A stretch of DNA of 64,000 nucleotides from Watersipora subatra (lineage: Eukaryota; Bryozoa; Gymnolaemata; Cheilostomatida; Watersiporidae), in contig NC_088711.1 in assembly GCF_963576615.1 (NCBI RefSeq), forward strand, positions 17,330,182 through 17,394,181, given 5' to 3'. Position numbers and translations under genes: made by a program. Under the pieces are notes generated by a model. The model was not told the origin of the DNA. It ran no database searches and saw only the letters and a list, made by a program, of their open reading frames with translations. Shown here piece by piece: positions 25,201 to 38,600 of this stretch (position 1 is its first letter; each line of letters starts with the position of its first letter).

Positions 25201-25364
25201 ACAGCTTGCGCAGCAAGCCGGACAGCTCCATTTATCAGTGTGTCATGTGCAACTATACTACAAAGTACATACCACAGCTGACCCAACACCTCGAGAGTCA
25301 CCAGACAGTCACCTCTCCATCGGCTAGTTCTACAGGCAAGACTAGCTACATCGTGACTGTCTGA
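22214..25364 (+). CDS. C2H2/C2HC zinc-finger transcription-factor-like protein
   Basis: Five coding exons, 22214-22322, 22659-22796, 22969-23196, 23598-24251 and 25024-25364, join in frame to give 489 residues. Every intron is phase 1. The N-terminus has a small Cys cluster (C5-x2-C8 and a CGC near residue 28). An acidic, Ser-rich region follows, with three psi-K-x-E sumoylation-type motifs (IKTE 146-149, VKVE 162-165, VKEE 202-205). Five zinc fingers: C213/C216/H229/C233, C247/C250/H263/H268, C275/C278/H291/C297, C326/C329/H342/H347, C449/C452/H465/H469. The first and third end in Cys rather than His. A nuclear DNA-binding regulator is the family expectation; the target is unknown. The start ATG is the first in the exon and gives the open frame. 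I do not recognise an orthologue. Confidence 0.86.
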
Positions 25365-26506
25365 CCTCACCGCACTTTAGCCATACACCTAAAAGTAGTA
25401 ATTCTATTCATATAATGATCCTCTACTAACTATGATATCGAGCTATATTATCTTATGACATGACATAATCCTAGATCATAATATATTAGGTTTCCCTAAT
25501 TATTCACCGCCAAAAGTGTTAGTGATTGACTAAACCTCACACCTCAGTGTGTAGCTGTTGTTCCTCACTATTTTACCAGTGCTAGCTAGTTGAGTGCAGT
25601 TACATTTTTAGCCTGCGCGTGCTTTTTCAGCAGCTTACAATTGTGACGTGAGGTACTTATTTTAACGGGACACTTTTTTTATTGTCCACATCCTAGTTCA
25701 TTCACTACACTCCCCAATTATGCCAAATTAGTGTAAATTAGATATAAAGACGTTCTACATTGTTTAATCATTTAATACTTGCATTTTTATTACATGCAGA
25801 TTTAGCTTCCAAAACTCTATGATGTGCAGATTTAAGACTTGTGCAACAGAATTATTTCATGTAATTTCACCGCGTTGTCCATACTTTGTCACTGTTCATA
25901 TGCATCGTACTTGTATCCATTTCCAGATTTTCTATTCACTTTATTTTGTTTGTGTATCGTGACAAATGTTGGTTTTGCCTTGGTTTCCGTGGAAACCACC
26001 TTCATTCACCGAATTGCTGCCTCATTATTCAGTCTTTTTCTGGATAGTATTTGCTGACATTACTGTAGGAGAATTGTGTGCTGTTGTGTGCCACTTTTAG
26101 GCAATATCCGGGCGTAGTTGACTCGCGTTTTTAACACATTCAAAGTGTTTCGTGCATCACTCTTTTTGCTCTGCTGTGTAGTTTGCCATGATTTATCATA
26201 CTGATTTTAGTAGCCGCTCAACAGAACCCTATATTGCTACTTTAGGGTGCTAATCATATTATCTCTTTGCCAACCCTTTCCGGGATTGATTATTAATCGA
26301 TGTACATGAAGAGTCCTGACTGTAGTACAAATGATTGTGATTATATGTTAGAGTATGCTCTTGACAAATCGACAATCTTGTATTACAGCTGGTCGTCTCA
26401 TTACTAGTAGCCTTTACTCATTGTTTAGGGATTAGCAAATGGTGTGGGTTTCAGTAAAAGGTATGATCTGTTTGCTTGTTAATTATTTCCGTAAAGACAA
26501 TGAATT

Positions 26507-26512
26507 AATAAA
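26507..26512 (+). terminator. poly(A) signal AATAAA, candidate for the zinc-finger gene
   Basis: AATAAA about 1.14 kb after the stop codon at 25364. No closer perfect hexamer stands out, which suggests a long 3' untranslated region (25365 to about 26530). Confidence 0.4.
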
Positions 26513-26529
26513 ATTCACTTGTATCTCCA

Positions 26530-28631
26530 CATTCAGACTTCTTCTTTGAGACGTTGGAAAGCTAGTTCTGGATAATTAGTGCCTGTCTGGTAACTGCGCT
26601 CACATGAAATGACTTTCCAGACAGTCAGTGAGTGTTTATCTAGCACAAGAAATTTGATACAATCGCTATCATATACACTGTGGCTGATATCAGCTTGCCG
26701 TATGTGTACCAAGCTTTTAGGGTGTTGACTGCTTCCAATAGCCAGTGGTGCCCTTGATGCAGTTATGTAAATTAATGATACTGTGCAAAAGCATGCTTTA
26801 AGATAATGTTTTACTCGTCACTCATGCCTGGTTGCACAACCCTTTTGCGCAATGTAAACATGGCCATGTCTCAGTTGCACTACTGTAGCGAAAATCAGTT
26901 TCCAGGTTGCAAGTTTATATCATCAGAGATGTCCTGCAATAAACAACGTTTCTTTTATTGTCAATGCCAAGTGGAAATTTTTTGTTTGTATAAACTTTAC
27001 AGGCAAGATTACGGAATAGATCAGAAAAACTTATTTTTTGTGTGGAGTTGTCTGCAGTTGTCCTACTTAGTGTTTGTAGGAAGACAACTCTTGCACCGTA
27101 ACCACTAAGATGTAAAAGTGTGTGTAATGTAGTAAGAGCGATGTACGGTAATCCAAATTTAGTTGCTCCTGTGTGATATATTACAGCTTTCTCAGTTCTG
27201 TTATCGAAGAGAAAGCCGTTGTTTAAATAAAGAAACCTCGGTACTCAATGGAATTTATACATCTGTACATCATTAGTGCCCGTCAGTGTAAGTGGCTCAG
27301 CATATTTGCTTAATGCATTGAATTAGGATAACATTCTGAATATATTACAAATCATGTAGTTTTGTTCAGCCTGATAAAGATGCTCCGCTTGTTGCTAAAA
27401 TCATGCCTCTCTCAACTCGCAATCCAAAGTAGCAGAACGGAATATATGAGCACAACACTGGAGAAATTCATGTCCAATGAATGCTTAACATGTTCGCTTG
27501 TGTCTCATAAATTTCAAGCCATTATGTATACAGTAAGGAGATTCGAAAGATAATGAAATTATTGATGCTAATGCGAAATCGATATTGTAAGCCAAGCAGA
27601 CCTAGGCTGTATTGTAAATAACACAGCCATTCATATCTAAAGGTTTATATATGTTCTAAAGCACCATTTTTATTATATTGTGTGCTCAGTTTATTGATTA
27701 GCATTTATATCAGCTAATACCATTGTGCAGCAAACAAAGGAGACGTGGAGATCTAGTGCTCTGGTCTTTGTATAGCTTCATGTCAACTAATACCTACTGA
27801 TTAAAATGGCGTCTAAATGCACACAGATGAACATGAATACACGCGCCAAGCATTTTAATGTTATTAAAACAAAGTAGATGTGGAGTTATTTTCCATTAGT
27901 TTTGATCAAACCGAGCCTTCAGTAAGCCATTAGCAGTAGCCAAAGTGAATAGCTTCGAATGATTGCCAAGGTTCAACAATAATGCATCAAATTTGACAGT
28001 GCAACTGCATAGAGGACTGATGGAATATTGTTTGATGGAGTGAACAGTGGGATTTAGATTGTTTATTGAGATGCATTGATTACGAGACAAAACATGACTT
28101 GCAACAGAATTCCATTACAGTCATTGGTCCTTCTACCTTTGTCTATAACATATGATGACGAAATTGGGAAAAAAAGAAACAGTAAAATGTCTATCGTCAA
28201 TCATATGATACGAGCTCACATCACTGCCGAAGTGTTCACAAGAAAACCAATACAAGTTTAACATTTCTAAGTGGATTGTCAAACATGACCAACAATGATT
28301 GTGCAAAAATAAGATAAATTTGTCAAAATAATTTAAAAATAAACATCCAATAATAATCCGACTTGGTGATATATACAGCGTAGTCGTCAACTGGAAGCAC
28401 AAACAGTTAATTATCAACAAAAACATAATTATCAATGTCAATGGTAAACTAAAAAATGGACGGCTTTTGTTTTAAACCAAAACAATAAATAGACAAGCAT
28501 AAATATTACGTATAAAGTAAAACTTAGAGATTTGTATCAAGAAAAAGATACTCTAACACAATTGGTCCACTTATTTAAAATCTAGATTTTAGCGTCTTAA
28601 AAATAGACATAGCGATATGTAACTAAAGTGC
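26530..28631. other. intergenic region / DYRK2 3' untranslated sequence
   Basis: No supported coding exon. The right part is likely DYRK2 3' untranslated sequence on the minus strand; a minus-strand AATAAA lies at 28062-28067, about 565 bases beyond the DYRK2 stop. The short open frames here look random. Confidence 0.4.
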
Positions 28632-30659
28632 CTACATAGTTGAGCCTATTTGGGGCAGCTTGGTTCTTGTATTTAAGCCCATATCCTCAGCTATCGGTCC
28701 AATCGCTTTTGCTTTAGTGCTGCTTCCTGTCTGCAGCTTGCTTAAAGCTGCTCGAGTAGCAGATGCCTTTTTGGCGGCGAGTTGAGCGCCGTCATCACTG
28801 TGAGGATTTTTTGGCAAACGACGGCGAAGCCAAGCATGGCGTAATGCTTGAGCAGGAGTCATTCGAGATGCTGGATCCCATTCCATGCAGCGCCTCATGA
28901 AGTCAAGAAACAATGGATCATCGCATCCTTTGAGAGCCGTAACTAAATCCTTTGATCCAGGTGAACCCCTCATCTTACCTCTCCGTGATCTTCCGCCTAA
29001 CAAACCAAAGTAAATAGAAAGTGATTGGGCTCGCATCAACAGCAGGCATATGCTAGTGCAAATAAGCTTGTCTATCAATAAGGTGTCAGTTATTTGATTA
29101 AAGTCTATCCTAACAACACAGTTTCGCTAACCACCTGCAGCAAGTTATATCGACTAATCAATCTATTAACTCCAAGCATTCTGAACTATCCAATGCAATG
29201 TCTGATTTGGGCATCACGCATGTACCTCCCGCAATTACATAATGTAAGAGACATTGGATGAATGTCAATTTAGAGACGCCACACATAAACCCATTGCCAC
29301 ACTTCACGCTCTATATCTGACTGAGGAGGTGTGTCATCGTTACAGATGGCTCTGTGACCGCTCACCTTGAAGAATGGTTGATCCATCAGGCATGGTTGAA
29401 ACTGTACAGTATCTTGGATAGCCTTTTGAGCTAACAAAGTTTCTAGCTCTCTTTGATTGGTCTAACAGCTTTTGAGGAGGCATCCCATTGAGCTCTATGA
29501 TGGTGGCGAGCTGATCACCCTCATCCTCTCCGGGATACAACGGATAGCCAGTTAGCAGCTCAGCAAGAATGCAACCAAGGCTCCACATGTCTATAGGCAT
29601 GCCATATTTGGCACCCAAAATCACCTCTGGTGCCCTGTAGAACCTCGACTGGATGTAGGTGTAGATCCGCTGGTGCTCGTAGCAGCTAGAGCCAAAATCT
29701 ATGACCTTGATACCACTGCGGCCTTGCTGCTTGAGCAGTATATTTTCAGGTTTCAAATCGCAGTGAATGATTTTGTTTTTGAACAAGGCATCTAGGCATT
29801 GCAGCATGGAGTGGGCGAACTTACGAACTAGCTGTAAACTGAACCCTTGGAATTTGTTCTTCTTAATCAATTCATACAAATTCATTGATAGCAACTCGAA
29901 TGTTATGCATATGTGATTTCTAAAAGTGAAGTTCTCAAACATATGAATAAGGTTCATTGTGTTGTCACGATCTTGCTTTTTGAGATGTTCTAGTATACGA
30001 ATTTCCTCCTGCGCTTGTCGATGAAAACGTTTTTCATTCCTCACCATTTTGAGCGCAACATGAGCATGAAGCTTGTGATCATACGCTTTGACGACTTGAC
30101 CAAAGCTTCCTTTTCCTATGACTTTTAGCACCTCATATCGGTATGATATGTGGTCATGAGGTGTATGGAGATACGAGCCATTATCATCATCATATCCATT
30201 GTTTTGTGCGCCACCCAACACACCTTGACGCTTTTTTGCATTTTGTCCAACGAAGTATATTTGCGGAAAGTTAAATATCTCGTGATGTTCAAACGAAGAA
30301 AGCTTCTGCATGTACTGCTTCATAGCTGATTCTGGTGACATGGCTGATCTTTTACTGCTGCCACCTCTGATCAAGCCAGCGCTGCCCATTCCAGATTCGA
30401 TCCTGTTCAATGATGTTGCGGACTTGCTTTGAGCAGGTGCTGGTTGAACTGTTGCTATGGTCATGGCGGCGTGTTGAGACTTTTCATCGAATAGTTGTTG
30501 AACTTTAAGCCCTCCTGATGTTGGCTTAGCTAGTGGAGGCAGATGATTGCTGTCCTCCATGTTGTTATTGTGATTGTTCATATTGTATGTCTGTTGGTCT
30601 CCTCCAAGAATTAGCTTACTACCAGGAAATGGTATTTTGACTTTGGAAACGGTTGTCAT
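28632..30659 (-). CDS. DYRK2: dual-specificity tyrosine-regulated kinase 2 (DYRK2)
   Basis: Two coding exons on the minus strand, 30659-29366 and 28996-28632, join in phase 1 (CTTCAAG/gtgagc to gttag/GCGGAAG) and give 552 residues, close to human DYRK2. The protein has a DYRK-homology box (SYRYEVLKV, about 172-180), a glycine loop GKGSFG (182-187), catalytic Lys in ALK (204), HCDLKPEN (299-306), DFG (321-323) and the YTY activation loop (333-335) that class-2 DYRKs autophosphorylate. The conserved tail after the intron ([19 protein letters not shown]) ends the kinase domain. Residues 1-170 match the class-2 layout, and [15 protein letters not shown] is a typical N-terminal block. In other animals DYRK2 phosphorylates Ser/Thr substrates in cell-cycle, proteostasis and Hedgehog/ciliary control. 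A 5' untranslated exon probably ends with the acceptor near 30727. Confidence 0.95.
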
Positions 30660-30727
30660 CGTAGAAAAGGCTGAAGTCTAACTTTTATAGAGCTCAAAAG
30701 TTCTGAGAGCAGATTTGAATACCTGAA

Positions 30728-33700
30728 AGTAAAACCCCACAAAAACATGATGAGGATATGTAATTCTCAATGCTTCTGAAGACGTGTCCAAAAACAAAGA
30801 TTCGAAAATAAAATATGAATTAAAAGTGTGAGTATTATTCAATATCCTAAGTATGGCAAAAATCAATAATATCACCATTAAACAAAAGTGTGAACTAGCT
30901 AATTACAAAGCCATCACTAAGATCTAACAATTAGTCATTGGCGAAATAACTTCAAGGTTCTATAGCTCATCAGTCAAAGGTTAATTCCAGAAACATAACA
31001 CTTAAACCCTGATTATGCAGCAAATGAGATTGCTTACGATATTATGTAAAATGCTTTTACCCGGATCAAATCGGCCGTAGCCGAAATTAGTGGCTATAGT
31101 AACTGAATCTAGAGAAATGACTCACATACGTATAGATTCACCAACCCTCTTATACTGCAATACTCTTTGATTGCACAATCTAACCAACAATGTACTTACC
31201 GTTCTGACAAGCCAACAATGTGACGGCGTGTTAGTGCAGCGTTTTCCATAAAACCTTTTTCGATATAGAACGTTTTTTTCTGATTGTTAACAAACAAGAT
31301 ATTTAAGTGTTCGGCTGTGAGAAAAAGTATGTTTGGTTGCAACACTTATAGCTCGTGTACAAATAGGCTAAATTATGAATTTAACAATACAATTAAAGAA
31401 CAAAATAAAAACTGTGAGTCTGAAGCTATATTATTCTTTAGTAAAATCCAATCTTAAAAAAAATCCCATTATTATTAGTAGCAGTGTTAATGGGTGTTGG
31501 CATGGCTCTCTTTGCGACAGTAGGCCACGTGACTATCGTGTCCAATCATAGTTTTTATTAGCAAGCGTCGCTTAGCTACGCCAACAGCCAATAGACGTAA
31601 TTGTAAACAAAGACTCGTTTCACAATTTGTAAACTAAGTTCAACAGTTAAGAAAAAATAGACAGAATAATAGAACCATTTATCACTGAGGTCAAAGCGTT
31701 CGTTTACCATTGACAACTACGAATAGTAATTATGGCATGCATTTAGTGTTTATGTTTAATTTTACTTTATGGAAAATGTTCTAGTCGTAAGCAATTATAT
31801 GCCTTTGTACCACGCTTGTGTAAATTAATCCCTTGAAAATTTCTTTTCATTCCCTCAAACCATTATACATTTTATTAGGAACTAGGGGTTCACCTTAACC
31901 CAATGTTGTGGTTTTCTTATCTCGTTGCGACTTGTGGGCTTTGACAATATGTGTGTGAAATATTTTTAGAGCGTGGCTAAAAGTTTTCGAAGCCGATTGC
32001 ACTCCGAGTCTAAACGATTTTAGAATTTATACTAAAAACAAGTGATCTGTGTTGATACATCAGCAAGTGAGTGTTGCTAATGCGCAACGATTTAGTTATG
32101 ACTCACAGACAGAGGCCGTGAGTCGTCATCATCATTAGAGGCCGTGCTAAATGACAGCTCTCATACGACGTCTTTTGCTAGTCTATTTTATTGCCTCTAT
32201 TAAGAATGCTCTCTCGAAGCATGTGGTCTGGTATATTAGACTTGCACTTGTTGTATGTTTTTGGTGATTGCTTATTTTAGATTTGCATGATGAGTGTCAC
32301 TAATGCCTCTTTGAAAACAAGTCCTTCATTAACAAAAAAACGTAACAAGCTGGATCATCTCAAATTAACTTACCGAGTAAAAAGCAAATTGTTTTTAATT
32401 AGCAGTTTATCAAGTTTTGAACTTGCATAATAATCTTTAAACTTGCGGCTTAAATTCATTTACGTTGTCCTGTTTGATAAAAAAACTGAAAACTATTAGA
32501 TAATCAGTCGAGATGTCTAAAGGAAAGATCTTTTAAAGAAAAGGAGGTATGCCAACAAAATATTTTATGGTGAATCAAACTCGTAACACGATGAAATATT
32601 TCTATTGTCAATAAAGTTTACTTTATGTCAAGATCTTTATTCTGTATCTTTTTATTTTCCATATCGCTAATTTTATAGCTTTACCAGTTAATTCAAATGC
32701 AATACAGTGTGATAGTTTGAACAGAAAAATTAGAAAATAACACTAAATCATTTGAATCTAGTTTTCAATTTAGGCCAAAAATGGGTTAAAACTAGAAGAA
32801 TATAAATTAAGAAACAATAAATTGCGAAACAATACATATTGCTAAGCAATACAGTGTGGCTATAAGTTGTAGGTGGGTATTGTTGTCGATTCTACCACAT
32901 GTGAAATGACTTTAAGTGAGATACAAACATATTTGCCAACTTTCTTTTTTTCATTCTCATCAAATACAAAAACTTCTAAGAAGCAAAGTAGGTGTTTCAA
33001 CAAAATAGGCAAAATCTGCATCAGTTTCTGCCTTTTTTCATTAATAGATTGAAGAGTACATTTTAATAATTCATGGGCCATAATTACATGATGATTATAT
33101 ATATGCTTTGCTGACCCTATTATTGCTAGTATGTTATGTAATTGTAACTTTAAATCAACACAAAGCCATTATCATAGAAAAACATATATTTCAAAATTAG
33201 TGAAAGTCAAGGACAATGTGGGGCTAAATTCAAAGGTATAACTTTCCAATTGCAGCTATCTGCCATTTTGTAATTGCAGGTTTTTTTCAGCTTTGTGTTG
33301 ACAGCTTAGGAATATCACTGACGGAACGCGATATTTAACGTTATACCAAACCTTGTTATTTTAAAAAGCATATTACCCAACTGTTCTTCAGTGGTCCAGT
33401 CACCATAATAGGTCTAAAGAGCAAGGCTATATTTCACTATTGATTTATAACAGATGAATTTTCTATTAACACGAGAATGAGGGAACATGTCCTTAGATAA
33501 TTTAAGTTTATTTTCTAGTCCAAATCTTAAATTGCCTCTTTACTTGTTCAAATTAATGGAAAATGAATTTGAATCTCTAAAAATGGGAGTTATTTTAAGT
33601 AATCGAGTGTTGGAATTTTTAAATCATTACTGATTGGGCACTGCTTTTAGAATTACAATATGTACAACAATTGGGCTGTACCCAAGTAATAAAATCAAGT

Positions 33701-34449
33701 AACACTTTTGGGAGTGCTGCTCTTCCTCCACTCTTTCCAGACTTTTAGACAATATTTATGTCTAGCTTCCAACAAAGTTCTTCTCAGCAGTTTGTTAAAC
33801 GCTGTTTAAAGATGAGCACTTCTAAAAAGTTGATAGTAATAATAGTAATAATAGTAATGATAGTAATAATAACTGTCTAGTGGTAATAAAGTGGCAAGCA
33901 GAGCTTTGAAATTTTTGCAACTATGATCTTTTTTCCATGTTATTTGTGTTTAAGTATACCATGCTGTTAATCATAAAATGAGGTAGTGTAGTCATCAAAT
34001 TGACACAAATGTTGCGTTTGAACTTACTTATTCATTTTCTTAGGCGATTAGTTAGTAGAGACATCTTGGAAAACCTTTCTCTAATAAATTTTATACTAAA
34101 CTATTGCTTATTGGGGATATATTCTAGTTTTGAGTTACTAAAAAATTCAAACTTTGCAAATTGGGAAGAGTAGCAAGACGTTGTGTAGTAACTTGATCTA
34201 ATAATATTATGGAGTAGTAACAATGGTTTACATTCAGATGAGGAATATGTGCAGCTTGATGAGTGTAACTTGGAGATATTAATAACACTCAGTGTGCCAT
34301 AGCAAGTTTGAGTGCACCTTTCAGTTAGTTTAATATCTACTAGGGCTTTGTATAAATCTTGTTACTTACTAGTTAGTTTATCTCTATTTATTTCAAGTTT
34401 GGCTAATTGCAATACTCAGCTTGTGAGATCTTTACATATTTTATTTGAA
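30728..34449. other. intergenic region upstream of DYRK2, no coding exon seen
   Basis: The left part must hold the DYRK2 promoter and any non-coding first exon, but I cannot place them. A short AATAGT/AATGAT microsatellite lies at about 33833-33872. A 73-codon minus-strand frame at 32860-33081 is AT-rich and unsupported. Confidence 0.4.
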
Positions 34450-34851
34450 CTACCGTACTTTTTAGATTATTAGCCGCTACTTTTTTCTGATGATTTGAGC
34501 CATGAGGCTTATATAAGGGTGCGGCTATTCTGTGGCTTTTTCTTTCATCGCTAGGGCGCATTAACCAGAATCTCCGGTTAGTGCGCCTCTAGCGGTGAAA
34601 AAAACGAAACAGCGCCTAACGGTACTGTTCTGTTAGGCACTAGGTTAAAAAGCGTCGGTTAATATGAAACAGTGTCGTTAGGCACTATTCCGTTTTAAAC
34701 AGGAAAGTTGCCGCCGTGTTAAAAAGCACCATTCTGAGTTCTGCGGCCTATACAAAGGTGTGGCCTATGTATTGTTTTATTATCGTTTTTGGAAAATAAA
34801 GCAGATGCGGCTTATATAGGGGTGCGGTTTATAGTCTGAGAAGTACGGTAG
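34450..34851. mobile_element. 402-bp terminal-inverted-repeat MITE
   Basis: The left terminus CTACCGTACTTTTTAGATTA is matched inverted at the right by CTACCGTACTTCTCAGACTA. The repeats extend inwards (TTAGCCGCT against AAACCGCACC; GGCTTATATAAGGGTGCGG against GGCTTATATAGGGGTGCGG). The centre holds a direct/inverted set built on TTAGGCACTA and CGGTTA. There is no coding capacity. Elements with an ACCGTACTTTT-ACTATAAGCCGC end are widespread in animals; I do not assign a superfamily. Confidence 0.75.
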
Positions 34852-35673
34852 TTATTGTGTTATTAAGCAATATTGCAGAATAGTTAATCTGTATCCATGA
34901 ATTATTACATAATACTGTTGTAGCAGTATACAGTTCATAACTGAACAACATAAATATAGACAAAAATTTGTGGTATTTATTATTTCAGTTAGCAAGAGTC
35001 ACTGTTGGTCAAATTTTATTGGGTATTAACTTGAACTTTTACTTTTTTTTAATAGAGATGTCCATTCAAATTTCTTTATGACACATGTGTTTCTACAAGA
35101 ATTGTGCCATGTAATGACTAATAAAAGCCATCCTTTGGATGTTAGAAGCAATTGAATGTTTAGAAATCTGAAGTACACAAAATGTTGTAAATAGCCACAT
35201 AAATAACAAAGTTTTTACATGTAAGTAAATATTTTCATTTACACCGTTTTAAGTTAGCTGACAAGCCTAAGTTATGAATAATTTTTATGGGTAATTTAAA
35301 AGATTGTCAAGATCAAAAAATTGCCTTCTACATTTAATATCGGATTGTTTACAAGTCTAAACAGATATTTCTTTCGAAAGAATTTGAGTTAATTAGCATT
35401 CTATTTGATTGACATCTATAGATTTTGATTATTTTTCATTTGTAAATACCTTAAAAATATCCATCCTCAAACATTTGATTAAAGTGTTGGAATGTGACTC
35501 TTTTTAACCAAACAGGTATGGAGAAGAGCATATCGGCCTACAATTTCAACTCTAACAAAGACTTGTGTTCTAAATATTTCTAGTATTGTTAAAAGGTTGT
35601 CATATGAAAAGCTCTCTAAGCTTGCAGTAATCTACTATTTATTAGGGTGTGAGGTTGCTATCTGCTGCTCACA

Positions 35674-38600
35674 ATGGCACAAACTCATGCAAAGGTGAAA
35701 GTTTCTTCCCGATCTTCGGGCAATGCACGCACCAGCAGTGAATATACAAATGGTCGTCTTCCATTGCCTCCTGTTCAAACCAGCAAAGCAGATCACATTG
35801 CAGAAGGCATGATAGTGAGTTCAATGGCAGTTCCACCTCAAAAAGCTTTTGCAACCTCTGCACGGAGACTTTCTAATGTCAGTGAAAACAAACTGAAATC
35901 AGGGGCATCTCCGGAAACATTGAATGGTAGAACAGCAGACGAGTGGGAACGACTATTGAGGGAGAAAGATAAAGCCATTAAGGACAAAGACCGGGAAATT
36001 CGGGAGAAAAATGCAGCCATGAAAAGTAAAGCACAGGAGATGGCGAAAGCGACTGTAGGTTCATCGATATGTACCATGTGCTTTGGGAATACATTAGGTT
36101 CATCAATATGTACCATGGACCTTGGGAATAGGTTGAATGATAAGTTCCATGTGCCTTGGGAATAGGTTCATTAATATGTACCTTGGGAATAGGTTCATCT
36201 ATCTTTCTTTTTTTGTGACGTCATTTTACCGTTGTCGACCATCTTTATAGACAATTTTATCATTAAAAACACGAAGCCTTAGCAATGAATTTTTGAAAGC
36301 GATGCTTTTGTTTGCAATTTTTTACTATAGTGTCAATACAACACCAAAAAGTACTATTAAATAAAAGAATAACGATTGTTTTCTACAAAGTATGGCGGCT
36401 TTTTCGTAAACGAGCACATGTGCAAATGGCTTGATGACGTAAAAAAAATGATGGATATGTACCTTGTGCCTTGGGAATAGGTTCATCAATATGTACCATG
36501 TACCTTGGGAATAGGTTCAACGATAAGTACCATGTGCCTTGGGAATAGGCTCATCAATATGTACCATGTACCTTGGGAATAGGTTCATCAATATGTACCA
36601 TGTACCTTGGGAATAGGCTCATCAATAAGTACCTTGGGAATAGGTTCATCAATATGTACCTTGGGAATAGGTTCATCAATAAGTACCTTGGGAATAGGTT
36701 CATCAATAAGTACCTTGGGAATAGGTTCATCAATATGTACCTTGGGAATAGGTTCATCTAGACTTGCACCATGTTTCGGTTTAGTCCGGTGGTTGCGGTT
36801 AGTTTCTGTTAAATCCAGCTGAATCTTTTCTGACATCAGACAAAACTGGAAACTCCGGTTAATCGGTGCGAGTTTGAGATGCAACTTTTTGGTATGGTTT
36901 CTGTTTCCATATCATAAAAACTGCGCCTGCGTGCTTGAACCGGATACACAGAATCTTTCATGGAAATTGACACTATTTTCTCTTGTAAGGTTTTTTAATC
37001 TTTGCTTTACATATATGTAGATATCACATCCATTCTCGAAAGCTATTTATATTTCATTACAATAATCTGAAGTTAAGGTTCATGAAATGAGGATGTTCAG
37101 GTGGCCTCGGTGTCAGGTTAACCGTAAGCAATTGTGACATCGTTTGACACCGTGGTGAGTCATCATGTGTGTTGGTTATAAACGGTGTTCGATTGAAGTT
37201 GAGGTCTATAACCGAATTGGCATGGGAGACAAATCGTGCAGGTTTAGGTTCATCTATATGAACCTTGGGAATAGGTTCAACGATATGTACCTTGAGAATA
37301 GGTTCATAAGGAATACCTTTAGGAAGGCATGTTAATTACTGCAAGCTTAACGCTGTATATTCAAGCATACACTACACAATTATCAAACATACCGTACTTT
37401 CATGACTTACAGACTCTTTCTCCATAGCGAGTTCCGTTACCCGACTTTTTAATCTACAAACGTATAGTATGCTTCTTTTGTGCCAACAATTCCTTGTTTT
37501 ATATATTTTAGACGGACATACAAGCTCTTGAGGCTAGAGTTGTTGCTATAGACAAAGAGTGTGCCTCTCTGAAAATAGACATCTCTAAGAGGGAGAAAGA
37601 TGCGCAGCAGCTGCAATCAATTATTGACGCTAAGGTTGGTCGGCCTCTGTTGTGACACTAGATTTGTTTGAAATTTCTGTGTCTCAATGTTTTCTGACAG
37701 TTTTCATTGGTGTTCTACTGTTAAAAAAGGCCTCAAGAGTGTTGCATGCTGGAGCACAAGCCTGCTCTTTTGGACTGGCTGATGAGGGTTAGAAGAAAAT
37801 GTTTTTAAGGTGGCAGGGAAGATTAGAACATAATGCGTTAACAGAAGGTCATGGCCTGCCATCCACCACAGTTATTTATCAACATTGTATTTGCATAAAG
37901 ACTAGTTGAAGTCAGCATTTGTTTAGGTATGATCGGGAAGGATTCAAGCGCTTAGTGTCACAGTAGTAAAATTAGGAGATACAATTCAGGGTTAGTGTCT
38001 TTGTTTCTGCTTGAGCGATTGCCGCCACAATGAGTAAGTACCTAGCCAGTAGATACTGTAATAGTAGCAGTTCATATGTGTGTATGTCATTTTTTTCACT
38101 CAAAAGTTCCTAATAATTCGGAACTTTTTATCAACATTATCAGATTGAACACGTAGTTGCATTTAATAAAGCAGCCAATCGGCAGCAGTATGAGCTACAG
38201 TGAATACTGTATTAGCATCGCTGATAGGGGCAGCAGTTTGCTAGATTTAGATGTTCACTATTGACATAAATGCTCATTCACAAGGATGCCTGTTCTTTAT
38301 CACTGGATCTCTATGGTAACAGCAAACATCCTTTTCAAACATACAACTGGTTATCTGAACTGACAGCAAATAGTGTCACAGCTGCCACTGTTAATCTCCT
38401 AAAGATGGTTCCAAATGAGCAGTTAGGTTAGAGGCATTGTAGAACTGAGGGGCAGTTGAAATGTAGATACGGTTAGTGGAGGTGCATCCGAGAAGCTTTC
38501 AAAGCCCTGAATGGCGAATTGCACTGCGCACACAAAATCTCCTATTACAAATAATATTTATACATTCAGCTCAATTAGATTCTCACAATAGCTAATAGTC

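Noticed and set aside
32860-33081. 73-codon minus-strand open frame between DYRK2 and the coiled-coil gene
   Set aside because: AT-rich, no recognisable motif, no matching splice sites or neighbours.
36554-36884. Repetitive peptides of about nine residues on both strands
   Set aside because: Products of the 27-bp minisatellite, which is divisible by three and so stays open by chance.
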